DNA from: Poriferisodalis sp963663635
GTDB taxonomy: Bacteria; Actinomycetota; Acidimicrobiia; Acidimicrobiales; Poriferisodalaceae
DNA: 64,000 nucleotides
NCBI GenBank assembly: GCA_963663635.2
Contig: CAXXMY010000011.1
Span: forward strand, 1-64,000
Direction of reading: 5' to 3'
Shown: piece by piece, positions 1 through 8,317 of the stretch
Position numbering within the stretch: the stretch's first letter is position 1
Layout: each line of letters starts with the position of its first letter
Program-made: the position numbers and the translations under genes
Notes under the pieces: model-generated
Told to the model about the DNA's origin: nothing
The model's database searches: none
Seen by the model: the letters and a program-made list of their open reading frames with translations, nothing else

Positions 1-1710
1 CAGGCGCTTGTTCGGGGCATTGAGCTTGCTGATCGCCACGAGCTTCTCGGCGGTCCAGTTGACGACCGTGCGTCGGCGCCCGACCTGGCCGGGGCTGAGG
101 CTCTGGCCTTCCACGGTCAATTCATAGCGGCGACTTCCGCGGCGCTCGGTGATGATGCCGTTGCCGACAGTGCCGGGCCTGCACACCAGCACGTGGCTGG
201 CTCGTGTTGCCGCGCGCCGGATGATCTCCTGGCTCTGGGCGGCATCGCGTCCCTCGTCGGTGTACAGCAGCACGCCCAGCGGCACTCGTCTCAGCGTCCG
301 CACGTTGCGTAGCGCCCGCAGGGCGTACTCGAGCATCACCAGCGATCCGCGGGACCGTCCGACACCTTCGCCGTACAGCCATTCAGGATCTCGGCGATAA
401 CCCTGGCGCAGCGTGCTGCCTGTCGTCGGAACGTCGAGGTGGGCCAGCAACAGGACACCGCCGTCGAACCCCCGTGCCGTTTCCCACATGTACGACTCGG
501 GCTCATCGGTGAATTCGGGCACGGCCCGCATGCCGAGGTCGGTGAATATCCGTCCGGCTCGCCCGGCGGCTCGTGCGAGGCCGAGCGAATCGTCGGTGCG
601 GCTGGGAAGATCCACCCATTGCTGCAGCGACCGCTCCATCTGGTCGCGGCGCTGGGTGATGAACGCGAACGCACGCTCGGACGGATCGGCCGCTTTCGCG
701 TCGACCGGCGGCGGCTGCGGCGTTCCGAAATAGCGAGCGCTGGCAACCTCGACCAAACGGTTGACGAACGCGCCGAAGTCCATGCCCACATGGGCGGCGC
801 CCACCAAGTACGAACCGTGCTCGCCGAGGCTCGGCAGGCTGTTGACCTCGAGCACGTAGATGTTGTTGTCGTCGTCGATTCTCGTGTCAACGCGGGCGCA
901 GTCGAAGAGCCCGAGCGCCGAGAACGAGCGGATGGCGATGTCCTGCGCCTGCTGGGAGAGCTCATCCGATATCGGAGCGGGGCACAGGGGCTCGATGGTG
1001 CGGCCGCTGCGTCCGGTCTTGTCCTCGTAGGTGTAAATCTGGGGCCCGTCGGTGCCGAAGCTGAGCATGACGGGCGGGAAGGCCTCCGGCGGGGCGTTGC
1101 CCAGCAGCCCGACGTTCACTTCGCGGCCCTCGATGTACTGCTCGGCAAGGACCGGCTGGCGGAACCGGTCGAAGATGACCTGCGCGGCGTCCCGCATCTC
1201 CGCTTCGTCGTTGACCACGGCCAGTCCGAACGACACCGCCTCGTTCTTGGGCTTGACGATCATCGGGTACGCAAGGTCGCCGGGAACGGGGCTCCCGGGT
1301 GTGTCGAGCACCACGAAGTCCGGAGTGGGGATGTCGTTCTGGCGAAGCATCATCTTCGTCACGACCTTGTCCAGCGCCAGCGAATGCCCCAGCGGGCCCG
1401 AGGCCACATAGGGGATGCCGATCATCTCGAGAATGCTCGGGACATGCGTGTAGCGCGCCTGGCCCTGCAGCCCGTAGGAGACATTGAAGACCATGCCGGG
1501 TCGTTCGCCCTTGACCACCCTGGGCATGAACGACTCCAGATTGGAGATCAGCTCCTTGTCGGCTTCCAGCGCTGTGACCTGGTGACCGCCCGCACGAAGT
1601 GCGTCGCTGAGCCGCTTGATGGTCCGCAGGCCGATCTTCTCCTGATTCGGCATGCCGAACAGATTGATGACGTTGCGGCTGTCGCGGTTGTAGACAATCG
1701 CAATCCTCAT
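1..1710 (-). CDS. ATP-grasp (D-Ala-D-Ala ligase-like) / M20 peptidase fusion, partial
   Basis: One uninterrupted frame of 570 codons runs from an ATG at 1710 to the window edge with no stop, so the C-terminus is missing. Residues 1-345 resemble D-alanine-D-alanine ligases: an N-terminal segment starting MRIAIVYN, the strand MIVKPKNE in the ATP-grasp lid region, and the Mg-binding strand YVLEVNSLPSLGEHG near residue 295. From about residue 365 the protein looks like an M20/DapE-type metallopeptidase, with the HxD motif in LLLAHLDVP and a DE motif in LYTDEGRD. The first domain would join an amino acid or peptide amine to a carboxylate; the second would be a zinc amidohydrolase. Both families are recognised by motif; the combined substrate is unknown. 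CorA is divergent, about 100 nt away. Confidence 0.72.
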   Translation of the reverse strand, partial: MRIAIVYNRDSRNVINLFGMPNQEKIGLRTIKRLSDALRAGGHQVTALEADKELISNLESFMPRVVKGERPGMVFNVSYGLQGQARYTHVPSILEMIGIPYVASGPLGHSLALDKVVTKMMLRQNDIPTPDFVVLDTPGSPVPGDLAYPMIVKPKNEAVSFGLAVVNDEAEMRDAAQVIFDRFRQPVLAEQYIEGREVNVGLLGNAPPEAFPPVMLSFGTDGPQIYTYEDKTGRSGRTIEPLCPAPISDELSQQAQDIAIRSFSALGLFDCARVDTRIDDDNNIYVLEVNSLPSLGEHGSYLVGAAHVGMDFGAFVNRLVEVASARYFGTPQPPPVDAKAADPSERAFAFITQRRDQMERSLQQWVDLPSRTDDSLGLARAAGRAGRIFTDLGMRAVPEFTDEPESYMWETARGFDGGVLLLAHLDVPTTGSTLRQGYRRDPEWLYGEGVGRSRGSLVMLEYALRALRNVRTLRRVPLGVLLYTDEGRDAAQSQEIIRRAATRASHVLVCRPGTVGNGIITERRGSRRYELTVEGQSLSPGQVGRRRTVVNWTAEKLVAISKLNAPNKRL

Positions 1711-1808
1711 CGCTCGAACCTATTGCTTGAACGGTCGGCTCCACGCCGCTGCTCGTTGCCCGCCTGAGTGCGGATCAGCCAATTCGCTGCGGGGGCCGTG
1801 TCAGCATC

Positions 1809-2933
1809 GTGTCAGTGATGATTCGGGCACTTCAGTTCGGCGCGAATGAGTGCGCCGTAGCCATGGAGCCGCCGACGACGCTACCCGCATCCGGCTGGGT
1901 GTGGATCGATATCACGGCGGCGCCGGAAGATGCGGAGGAACTCAGCGTCTTCACCGACGCGCTGGGACTCGATGCGCTTGCCGCCCGAGACGCAGTCCAG
2001 GACACGGATCTTCCCAAGGTCGACGACTTCGGCAGTTCAGTATTCGTTGTTCTGCATGCGCTGAGCGGCGAGCGAGTCGACTGCTACCAAATCAGCTGTT
2101 TCCTTTCGCAGCGGAGTCTCGTCACCATCCACCGAGTGCAGTCGCCGTCGATCGACGTGCTCTGGGAAGGTGTCATGTGCCAGCCCGAAGTCGCCAACGG
2201 GGGCCCCGATGAAACACTTGCCCGGCTGGCTGATGTCGCCACTCGCCGACTCGTCACGGTGCTGGATGTCTTCGACGACCTCAACGAGGAATTGACCGGG
2301 CTCGCATTGCGGGCCGACGCCGACTTCCTCGCCGAGATCACCGCAGTCCGCGCCGATCTGGCGGCGCTTCGGCGGTCGGTGCATCCCCAGCGTGAAGCAC
2401 TCGACATCCTTCGGCGCAGCACCTCCGCGGTAGTCACTGACGCGGGCAGGCGCCGCTTCTCCGACGTCTTCGACACGGCATCGCGTGCCGCCCAGGGCGT
2501 CGATGCGGCGCGAACCGCGCTCGCGGAGAGCCTGGACGCTTACCGGGGCGCCGAAGCCCGCCAAGCAACCGAGGTGACCAAGGTTCTCACCGTGTACGCG
2601 GCGATCATGCTGCCGTTGACGCTCGTCGTCGGCTTCTTCGGCATGAACTTCGCCGACCTTCCGCTGCTCGGTCGGTCGGGCGGTTGGATTTGGGTCACAG
2701 CATTCATGGCGCTGGTTGCGTCCCTGTCGCTCGGTGTGTTCGTCTCGGTGGGTTGGATGCGTCGCCCCTCGGGCCGAACTGCCGGAGACGTGCTCGGTCG
2801 AGGCCTCATCGAGGCCGCCCGCGCACCCGCGCAGCTCGTCGGGGCGGTCTTCGAGATTTCCGCCACACCGCTGCGGACGATCGCAGGTTCAGTGGCTCGC
2901 CGTCACCGGCCGGCCGAGCCGAGCCACGACTGA
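1809..2933 (+). CDS. corA: CorA-family Mg2+/Co2+ transporter
   Basis: A 374-residue protein with CorA architecture: a soluble N-terminal domain, a long helical stalk (about 150-260) and two C-terminal membrane helices. The signature GMN lies at residues 278-280 in VVGFFGMNFADLP, at the end of the first helix, followed by a second helix around 295-315. The family forms pentameric channels for divalent cation uptake across the inner membrane. The start is GTG 1809; ATG 1818 in the same frame is an alternative. The C-terminus is arginine-rich. The last 45 nt overlap the convergent RES toxin gene. Confidence 0.88.
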   Translation: MSVMIRALQFGANECAVAMEPPTTLPASGWVWIDITAAPEDAEELSVFTDALGLDALAARDAVQDTDLPKVDDFGSSVFVVLHALSGERVDCYQISCFLSQRSLVTIHRVQSPSIDVLWEGVMCQPEVANGGPDETLARLADVATRRLVTVLDVFDDLNEELTGLALRADADFLAEITAVRADLAALRRSVHPQREALDILRRSTSAVVTDAGRRRFSDVFDTASRAAQGVDAARTALAESLDAYRGAEARQATEVTKVLTVYAAIMLPLTLVVGFFGMNFADLPLLGRSGGWIWVTAFMALVASLSLGVFVSVGWMRRPSGRTAGDVLGRGLIEAARAPAQLVGAVFEISATPLRTIAGSVARRHRPAEPSHD

Positions 2934-3371
2934 TTGCCCGAGGACAGCCGCGTCCGGGCACACGCTCCCGTCGAGTCCTTCGTCGAATGCTGCTTGGCCG
3001 ATGGGCTGGCAGGCCGTGTGCCCGATGAGTTGGCCGTCGCTGTCGAGCGGGTAGCTCACGGACAAACCTGCTGCGGACAGCCCTTCGTCGGTGTGCGCGT
3101 CCGCCGCTCGGCCAGCCGGCACGTCGACGGTGACGAGTTGCGGTGCCGTGGCCGGGTCGAGGTCTTCAGGGCCGTAGGGCAATCGGTTGAAGCGTCGGGC
3201 GACATTCGCTCGAGCAGTCGCCAGGTCGTTGTTGAGATACAGGCATTCGAGCCCCGCCGGGTTCCATCGCTGGCCGTCATGGGCCCCATAGGAGGTGTCG
3301 AGGGGATCGGCCCAGTCGGGATCTGCGATGCGGAAGTGCTCGCCGCGGATCTGGGTTGTGACGAAGTTCAC
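2889..3371 (-). CDS. RES-domain toxin (MbcT-like)
   Basis: A 160-residue protein with the RES-domain layout: an arginine in HFRIADP near the start, the Trp-Asn motif GQRWNPAGLECLY, a helix with ATARANVARRF, and a C-terminal region with GHTACQPIGQAAF. RES toxins such as M. tuberculosis MbcT degrade NAD+. GTG 3371 overlaps the upstream antitoxin stop as GTGA, as in translationally coupled toxin-antitoxin pairs, which decides the start. The glutamate usual in the 'a..E' helix appears to be replaced by asparagine, so activity is uncertain. The 3' end overlaps corA by 45 nt tail to tail. The family call is good; whether the protein is active cannot be told from sequence. Confidence 0.75.
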   Translation of the reverse strand: MNFVTTQIRGEHFRIADPDWADPLDTSYGAHDGQRWNPAGLECLYLNNDLATARANVARRFNRLPYGPEDLDPATAPQLVTVDVPAGRAADAHTDEGLSAAGLSVSYPLDSDGQLIGHTACQPIGQAAFDEGLDGSVCPDAAVLGQSVVARLGRPVTASH

Positions 3372-3945
3372 GCCACCGCGGCGTAGTCGAAGCTCGCCCG
3401 GACCGAATCTGCCAGCCAGTCGTGCTCGTCGTCGGCGATGACCTCCAGCATGCTGCGCCCGCCGTACGCCTCGGCGGGGCGGCGCACCACCGCAGCGGCT
3501 CAGCGTGCCGCTGTTCGAGCTCGATGTCGCCAAATGACTTGAGCAGCCATGCGAAGCGATGCTCGTCGATGCCAGGCCGCTGTTTGGTGCACTCGTGTGG
3601 CAAGCCTCGGACAGCCCCTCGAAGCCGGTCGACGAGAACGGTGACGACACCGATGCCGTCGGCGCTCGGGGCGACCCAGTACGTCTCCGCGGCACTGCGT
3701 TGAAGCAGCGCGGCCAGCACTGCGCTGTGCATACCAAGATCGTGTCCCTGCGACGGCAGGTCAGCCAAGGTTCGGGACGCGGTGGTGACCTGCGCCCAGT
3801 ACCGACGCATGGTCGTCAGGTCGCCATCGTTGTCCAGCCACTTGACCAGCACATCGAGCGCCACGACGACATCCGGTACAACCCGGGCCGCCGCTATGGC
3901 AGCGGACGCCAGGTCGCTCTCGAGCAACTCGTCCAAGGAGGTCAC
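3368..3945 (-). pseudogene. Frameshifted antitoxin of the RES toxin (MbcA/Xre-type)
   Basis: The upstream partner of the RES gene. Frame 1 starts at GTG 3945 (VTSLDELLESDL) and runs to ...EPLRWCAA. The sequence then makes sense only in another frame: AEAYGGRSMLEVIADDEHDW and on to a TGA at 3368, a tail resembling the toxin-binding domain of MbcA/ParS antitoxins (aLGGrtPlelL pattern). The switch lies at a G4 run (3476-3479); one additional base there would restore a reading frame of about 190 codons. The sequence may therefore contain an error or a genuine inactivating deletion. An antitoxin loss beside an intact toxin would normally be selected against. Confidence 0.6.
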
Positions 3946-3973
3946 AACTGCGCCGTAGTCCCAGACACAACCA

Positions 3974-3997
3974 ATACGCAACTGATTATGGTTGCAT
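3974..3997. promoter_or_regulatory. Small dyad upstream of the RES antitoxin
   Basis: GCAAC (3978-3982) and GTTGC (3991-3995) form an inverted repeat in a relatively AT-rich stretch just upstream of the antitoxin start. It could be an autoregulatory operator as in other type II modules. It is short and could be chance. Confidence 0.25.
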
Positions 3998-4008
3998 CAG
4001 AACTGGCC

Positions 4009-4230
4009 GACATCAGTCGGATCGAACGCGGTGCGACGAGTCCCACTGCCCGCACACTGCAACGGATTGCATCTGCTCTCGACGCCGACGTTCGTGTCGT
4101 GGCACGCGCTTCGTGACCAGTCGCGGGCGAGTTCGGTGAGCGACGGCGGCGACGGGCCGGAAGTCCCGGCGATGGCGGTCCGAGAGCGCCGCGCACCCAC
4201 ATTCACCCTCGACACAGTGCCTGCCTCGCT
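4009..4230 (+). pseudogene. Remnant copy of the Xre/DUF1971 cassette
   Basis: This 222-bp stretch matches 6104-6325 without gaps at roughly 90% identity by eye. It contains only the last third of an Xre-type regulator (DISRIERGATSPTARTLQRI...) ending in TGA, then the first about 35 codons of the DUF1971-like gene (GPEVPAMAVRERR). The DNA-binding half of the regulator and the cupin body are absent. It sits against the RES module's upstream region, so one end of the duplication or deletion falls near 4005 and the other near 4232. Confidence 0.75.
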
Positions 4231-4292
4231 GGGCGGACGGCCGGCTGATCAGTCCGCGCGATGACGGAATCTCGAATTGGGTCAAGTTCATC

Positions 4293-4814
4293 GTGGGATT
4301 CTCGGCCGCCGCCGGGTTCTGGCTGCACGGACAGGTGGGTGTTCCGACGAGCGCAGCGGTGCCTCATGGCAGGCTTGTTCTGTGGTTGTTGATGGCGGCG
4401 GGGGTTTGCTTGTTGCTGGTGTCGTATGCCCGGTTTCGCGCTCTGGTTGCGCGTGAATGGCCATTCGCGGCACCTGACGAGGAGACTTCCTATGCGGCGG
4501 CTCGCTCCCCGCGGTGGTGGTGTGCGGCCCAATGGCCGGACGGTCGATACGTGGGTGGCGGTGATCTCGTTGCCACCATCGCCGCGGTGTCGGGCCTAGC
4601 GCTGTTAACCGCGGCTGTTTGGCTGTCCGGGCAAATGAGCGCCCCTGATTTCGGCCTCGTGGACACCTGGCGGCACGTCGTTACGTTGCTGTATTTGCCG
4701 CTGGGGGCGATGGGATTCGTTTCGAGCCGACGGATTATGGCCTTGGCCGAGAGTGACGCAGCAGGCGGCCGCGAGGACATGGCCCTGTCTGGCCGGACTC
4801 CGCAACAAGTGTGA
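4293..4814 (+). CDS. Small multi-pass membrane protein, unknown function
   Basis: A 173-residue protein. Hydrophobic segments lie at about 3-12, 27-43 (GRLVLWLLMAAGVCLLLVSY), 93-113 and 128-142, separated by charged loops, so about four membrane passes are likely. I recognise no family. The GTG at 4293 is the first usable start, but in-frame sequence upstream (GISNWVKFIVGF) reads like more of the same protein, and the gene begins right after the broken cassette copy at 4009-4230. Its N-terminus may therefore have been altered by that rearrangement. Confidence 0.5.
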   Translation: MGFSAAAGFWLHGQVGVPTSAAVPHGRLVLWLLMAAGVCLLLVSYARFRALVAREWPFAAPDEETSYAAARSPRWWCAAQWPDGRYVGGGDLVATIAAVSGLALLTAAVWLSGQMSAPDFGLVDTWRHVVTLLYLPLGAMGFVSSRRIMALAESDAAGGREDMALSGRTPQQV

Positions 4815-4944
4815 TGTGCCGGAGTACAGCAGGTCCTCGAATCCGTCCGCCATCGGCGTCGCTCATTGCGCACGGCGAGGATGTTGTCGACCCGGCCGTA
4901 GGTGCGATCGACGACTCGGGGATGAAGCTCACCGAGTGCGCCGG

Positions 4945-5488
4945 TCAGTCACTTTCGTCGGGTTCCGGTGGCTCATTCACGTCTTGAACTACGGGCAGAG
5001 TCATCTTCTGAGGGCGTTCCCGCTGCGCGACATATCGGCCGATGAGGTTGACACCAACCAGCGGCGCAACAGCCGTGACAATGACGGCGATGCCGTAGGG
5101 CGAACGATCCGTCATGATCAGAACGAACCCACAGACCAACGCGAGAACAGCAAAAAATCCAAGCGAGCAACTGGCCACGGTCAGCACGCCGGTCGTTTCC
5201 TCGGATTACGACGCGCTCAATTTCTTGGCGGTGCTGACCCTTGTCAATGATGTCGTCGACGATCTTGTGTGCAATGTCCGGGTGCCTGTCGGCTACGTCG
5301 CCGATGACCTGGATCATTGACGGCACGAACAGTTGCACCTGGCGCGTGATCTGGCTGATCGAGATCGCGGTCAGCGAGGTCTCGTGTCCCACATCGGGCT
5401 TCGTCGCCTCGGACTCGGTGGGCTCAGGCTGAGCCGACACAGGGAGTGCGTTGCTGGAGTCGTCAGCGTCCGAACTCGGATCGCTCAC
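4945..5488 (-). pseudogene. DUF2335-type membrane protein, frameshifted in an A6 run
   Basis: The first part (from GTG 5488) contains a low-complexity N-terminus and the helical motif DIAHKIVDDIIDKGQHRQEI, typical of DUF2335 proteins, up to RADRGQLLAWIF. The membrane half (AVLALVCGFVLIM, then GIAVIVTAVAPLVG) and the tail are in another frame. Deleting one base from the A6 run at 5152-5157 joins both into a single protein of about 180 residues. GTG 5488 overlaps the stop of the upstream 73-aa gene as GTGA, implying co-translation. The family is only loosely characterised; some members sit near defence or toxin genes. The homopolymer makes a sequence error plausible. Confidence 0.6.
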
Positions 5489-5706
5489 TCGGGATGGACT
5501 CCCGACGATGCCATGAGCGCCGCGTGCGCATCCTCCTCCATTGTCAGCCAGTCTTGGAATATCGCGAGCAGGAGGTCGTTCTCTGGTTCGTCGCTGAGGT
5601 TGTAGTCGTCGTAGACGCCCCAGAAGTCGAAGATCCGAGCAGCGCCGTGCAACCCGCTCGGTGCAGCGAACAGGTAACCGGTCCGGGGACTGATTCTCGT
5701 CGCCAT
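5485..5706 (-). CDS. Small conserved-looking protein (73 aa)
   Basis: Begins MATRISPRTGYLFAAPSG at ATG 5706 and ends in a GTGA overlap with the DUF2335 reading frame. It is rich in aromatic and acidic residues (FWGVYDDYNLSDEPENDLL), soluble and without a recognised motif. The start overlap and the balanced composition, unlike the arginine-rich shadow frames nearby, argue that it is a real gene. No function can be assigned. It may belong with the DUF2335 gene in a two-gene unit. Confidence 0.45.
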   Translation of the reverse strand: MATRISPRTGYLFAAPSGLHGAARIFDFWGVYDDYNLSDEPENDLLLAIFQDWLTMEEDAHAALMASSGVHPE

Positions 5707-5716
5707 GGCGCGCACC

Positions 5717-5878
5717 CTAATCCCGCGCGAACTCGGCCTGCACCGCATTTCCAAGGGTACGCGGAAGCTCAATCTCGGCTCCGTCGCGCGCATGTTGTCG
5801 AGTGATGGCCGACCCTCGGGCGCCATCGCGGACCTCGAGCAGCGTCAGCGTCGCGCCGGATAAGGACACTGTTGACAT
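5717..5878 (-). CDS. Possible 53-aa protein divergent from the Xre gene
   Basis: ATG 5878 opens a 53-codon frame (MSTVSLSGATLTLLEV...) that starts inside the promoter of the Xre regulator and ends just before the 73-aa gene. Composition is plausible for a protein, but no Shine-Dalgarno sequence is seen and no family is recognised. It may be a remnant. Confidence 0.25.
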   Translation of the reverse strand: MSTVSLSGATLTLLEVRDGARGSAITRQHARDGAEIELPRTLGNAVQAEFARD

Positions 5879-5900
5879 CGTATGGGGAATTACCCATACT
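5872..5900 (+). promoter_or_regulatory. Promoter with overlapping operator for the Xre regulator
   Basis: TTGACA (5872-5877), a 17-bp spacer and CATACT (5895-5900) form a good sigma-70-type promoter. The 18-mer TATGGGGAATTACCCATA at 5881-5898 is a near-perfect palindrome (16 of 18 positions) covering the spacer and the -10 box, where a bound repressor would block transcription. Autoregulation by the Xre protein is the likely role (inference). Confidence 0.6.
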
Positions 5901-5923
5901 GATTGGCAGGGAGGCATCCGCTG

Positions 5924-6211
5924 ATGGCGCGCACATACGACGAAGCGACTGCGGCACGCCGAGCGCGACTTGGCCCGGACGCTGAGGCGCAGGCCGAGGT
6001 GCTTGCACAGGCGTACGAGATCGGGTTGCAGTTCATGGCGCTGCGCGAACGACACGATCTGACCCAGGCTGAGTTGGCTGGGCGCTGCGGCATCGATCAG
6101 GCTGACATCAGTCGGATCGAACGCGGTGCGACGAGTCCCACCGCCCGCACACTGCAACGAATCGCAGCTGCCCTCGACGCCGACGTTCGTGTCGTGGCAC
6201 GCGCTTCGTGA
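5924..6211 (+). CDS. Xre-family helix-turn-helix regulator
   Basis: A 95-residue protein starting at ATG 5924, with a GGGAGG ribosome-binding site about 9 nt upstream. The C-terminal half is a Cro/C1-type HTH: LTQAELAGRCGIDQADISRIERG is the helix-turn-helix, followed by PTARTLQRIAAALD. The N-terminal half (RRARLGPDAEAQAEVLAQAY) resembles HigA-like antitoxins that pair with RelE/HigB toxins, but no toxin gene is present next to it. The following gene is a DUF1971 cupin. It probably binds the dyad in its own promoter. The last third is duplicated at 4009. Confidence 0.75.
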   Translation: MARTYDEATAARRARLGPDAEAQAEVLAQAYEIGLQFMALRERHDLTQAELAGRCGIDQADISRIERGATSPTARTLQRIAAALDADVRVVARAS

Positions 6212-6325
6212 CCAGTCGCGGGCGAGTTCGGTGACCGAGAGCGGCGACCGGCCGGAAGTCCCGGCGACGGCGGTGCGAGGGCGCCGCACACCCACATTCA
6301 GCCTCGACACGGTGCCCGCCGCGCT
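6104..6325 (+). repeat. 222-bp direct repeat, intact copy
   Basis: The 3' end of the Xre gene plus the 5' end of the DUF1971-like gene, repeated at 4009-4230. The long identical stretch includes the whole 19-nt intergenic region and the regulator stop codon. Confidence 0.8.
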
Positions 6326-6518
6326 CACGAAGGCACATGTCACGGCCACATGGGCCGAACTCGTCGTGCTCGCCGGCTCGGTGCTCTTCGTCGACGAGTC
6401 GCCGCGGCGGATCGTCGCTACGGCCGGAAGTCGAGTCCCGATCGTTCCCGGTGTCCGCCGCCACGTCGAGCCCGACACGAGCGCCGAGTTCTACGTCCAG
6501 TTCTACGAGCGGAGCTAG
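6231..6518 (+). CDS. DUF1971 (YeaR/TehB-like) cupin protein
   Basis: A 95-residue protein from GTG 6231, 19 nt after the Xre stop. The segment TATWAELVVLAGSVLFVDE matches the first cupin strand pair of DUF1971, and VPGVRRHVEPDTSAEFYVQFY matches its conserved C-terminal motif. E. coli YeaR and the N-terminal part of some TehB proteins belong to this family; the role is poorly defined, perhaps linked to nitrate or tellurite responses. The close spacing suggests one transcript with the regulator. A truncated copy of its 5' end lies at 4130-4230. Confidence 0.6.
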   Translation: MTESGDRPEVPATAVRGRRTPTFSLDTVPAALTKAHVTATWAELVVLAGSVLFVDESPRRIVATAGSRVPIVPGVRRHVEPDTSAEFYVQFYERS

Positions 6519-6568
6519 CCGTGCTTTCGGGCTTTGCTCGTTGTCGGCACCAATAGCCTCCAAGACAA

Positions 6569-8317
6569 ATGCTGATGGCTGCGTCAGCACCACCGCTGTT
6601 GACCGAACTTGCGATTCTGCTGGTAGCAGGAACGCTGATCGCGTTCCTGTCTTCGCGGTTCGGTGTCTTGCCGATCGTCGGTTTCCTGATCGCCGGCGCG
6701 GTGATCGGACCCGGCGGCGTCGGCCTCATCGGCGACATCGATCTCGTCGACCAGTCAGCGGACATCGGCGTGATGCTGTTGCTGTTCACCCTCGGGATCG
6801 AATTCAGCCTCGATCGGGTACGCCGATTGGCGTCGCTGTTTCTGGGCGGCGGCGCCATTCAGGTGGGCCTGACCACCGGAGTCGTCACAGCGATCGTCGC
6901 CGCCTTCGGCGTCGATTGGCGAACGTCGATCTTCACCGGGTTGCTCGTCTCGCTCAGCAGCACGGCGATCGTGCTCAAGGTGCTCGCCGAGCGGCGTGCC
7001 ACGACATCGCCGACGGGCAATATGTCGGTCGCTCTGCTGATCTTTCAAGACTTGGCCATCGTCGCCATGGTGCTGTTCGTGCCGCTGCTGAGCCGCCAGA
7101 CGACGGGTCCTGCCGACGTGGGGGTCGCGTTGGCCAAAGCGGTCGGGATCATCGTCGCCGTGGTGTTCGTCGCCCGCACGCTGGTCCCCGCAATCCTGAG
7201 GCTCCTGTCGCGGCACCAGTCGGCAGAGATGTTCCTGCTGACCATTTTGGCGATCTGTTTCGGGACCGCATACGTGACGAGCTTGCTTGACGTCTCGATC
7301 TCATTGGGCGCGTTCCTCGCGGGACTGATGGTGAGCGAGAGTCGCGTCGCGTCGCGGGCCCTCGGCGAGGTGATGCCGCTGCAGATTCTCTTTTCTGCGA
7401 CGTTCTTCGTGTCGATCGGCATGCTGGTCGACACCAGATTTCTCGCGAGCAACCTGCCGTTGGTGATCGGCTTGGCGCTTGCGGTGGTCGCCGTCAAGCT
7501 GTTCGCCACTGCCGTGGCCGGAGTGCTGCTGCGGCAGTCCCGAGCCGTAGTCGTGTCCTCGGCAATGGTGCTCGCTCAGATCGGCGAATTCTCCTTCGTG
7601 CTCGAACGAGCCGGCGAGGAAGTCGGGCTGATGCCTGCGGGTCTGCAAAACGGCACCGACGCCTTCATATCGGTAGCCGTTCTGCTGATGGCATTCAGCC
7701 CCTACAGCGTGCGCTTGGGTGAATCTCTCGCGGCGCGGCTCGAGACAGGCGACAGCGACGACTGGAGAGATCGCCCGCTGGATCGCTCCGCCCGCGAACC
7801 AGATCCCGGCGAGCACGAGCCGCTGCGCGACCACGCTGTCGTGACCGGCTTCGGGCCCCGGGCCCGCCGGATCGTGGCTGCCCTGGAGTTGGCGAACGTG
7901 CCCCACACCGTCGTCTCGATGGACCCAGCAGCACAGCAATGGGCAGCTGCGACAGGCCGCACGGTGGTGGCAGGCGACGTGTCGCGTCAATTCATAGCGG
8001 ACCGGGCGGGCTTGCGTGACGCGCTGGTTGCACTGTCCGTGGACAGCCCGCCGTTTGCCGTCGAACAATTCGCTCGCATCGCACGTGAGCACAACCCTGA
8101 GATAGCGGTGCTCGCTTGGGCGGCCGACCCCGCCGACGCCGCCGATCTGGAGCGCGACGGGCTCGTCGACCATGTCGTCGCTGAACGGCAGGCTGCCCTC
8201 GATGCGCTCATTGCCCATGTTCTCGGCCACTTCGAAGTGCCCGAGCCGGACAGCGAAGCTGTCACGCACGCGGTCTTGCATGCCGACGACGCCGAAGACG
8301 ATCGCCCGAGTCCCTGA
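6569..8317 (+). CDS. CPA2-type (Kef-like) cation:proton antiporter
   Basis: A 582-residue protein. Residues 10-385 form about a dozen hydrophobic helices with CPA2 motifs: GFLIAGAVIGPGGVG, LLLFTLGIEFSLD and LLIFQDLAIV. The hydrophilic C-terminal domain from about 420 (AVVTGFGPRARRIVAAL) is a degenerate RCK/KTN-type Rossmann domain; the canonical GxGxxG is reduced to GFGPRA, so nucleotide gating may be altered. The protein would exchange K+ or Na+ for protons across the inner membrane. Starts at ATG 6569 and ATG 6575 are both possible. The stop directly abuts the remnant of a Fic gene on the other strand. Confidence 0.82.
   Translation: MLMAASAPPLLTELAILLVAGTLIAFLSSRFGVLPIVGFLIAGAVIGPGGVGLIGDIDLVDQSADIGVMLLLFTLGIEFSLDRVRRLASLFLGGGAIQVGLTTGVVTAIVAAFGVDWRTSIFTGLLVSLSSTAIVLKVLAERRATTSPTGNMSVALLIFQDLAIVAMVLFVPLLSRQTTGPADVGVALAKAVGIIVAVVFVARTLVPAILRLLSRHQSAEMFLLTILAICFGTAYVTSLLDVSISLGAFLAGLMVSESRVASRALGEVMPLQILFSATFFVSIGMLVDTRFLASNLPLVIGLALAVVAVKLFATAVAGVLLRQSRAVVVSSAMVLAQIGEFSFVLERAGEEVGLMPAGLQNGTDAFISVAVLLMAFSPYSVRLGESLAARLETGDSDDWRDRPLDRSAREPDPGEHEPLRDHAVVTGFGPRARRIVAALELANVPHTVVSMDPAAQQWAAATGRTVVAGDVSRQFIADRAGLRDALVALSVDSPPFAVEQFARIAREHNPEIAVLAWAADPADAADLERDGLVDHVVAERQAALDALIAHVLGHFEVPEPDSEAVTHAVLHADDAEDDRPSP

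Noticed and set aside
439..1767. 442-aa open frame on the plus strand
   Set aside because: It is the antisense of the ATP-grasp/M20 gene; composition is rich in Arg, Val, His without motifs.
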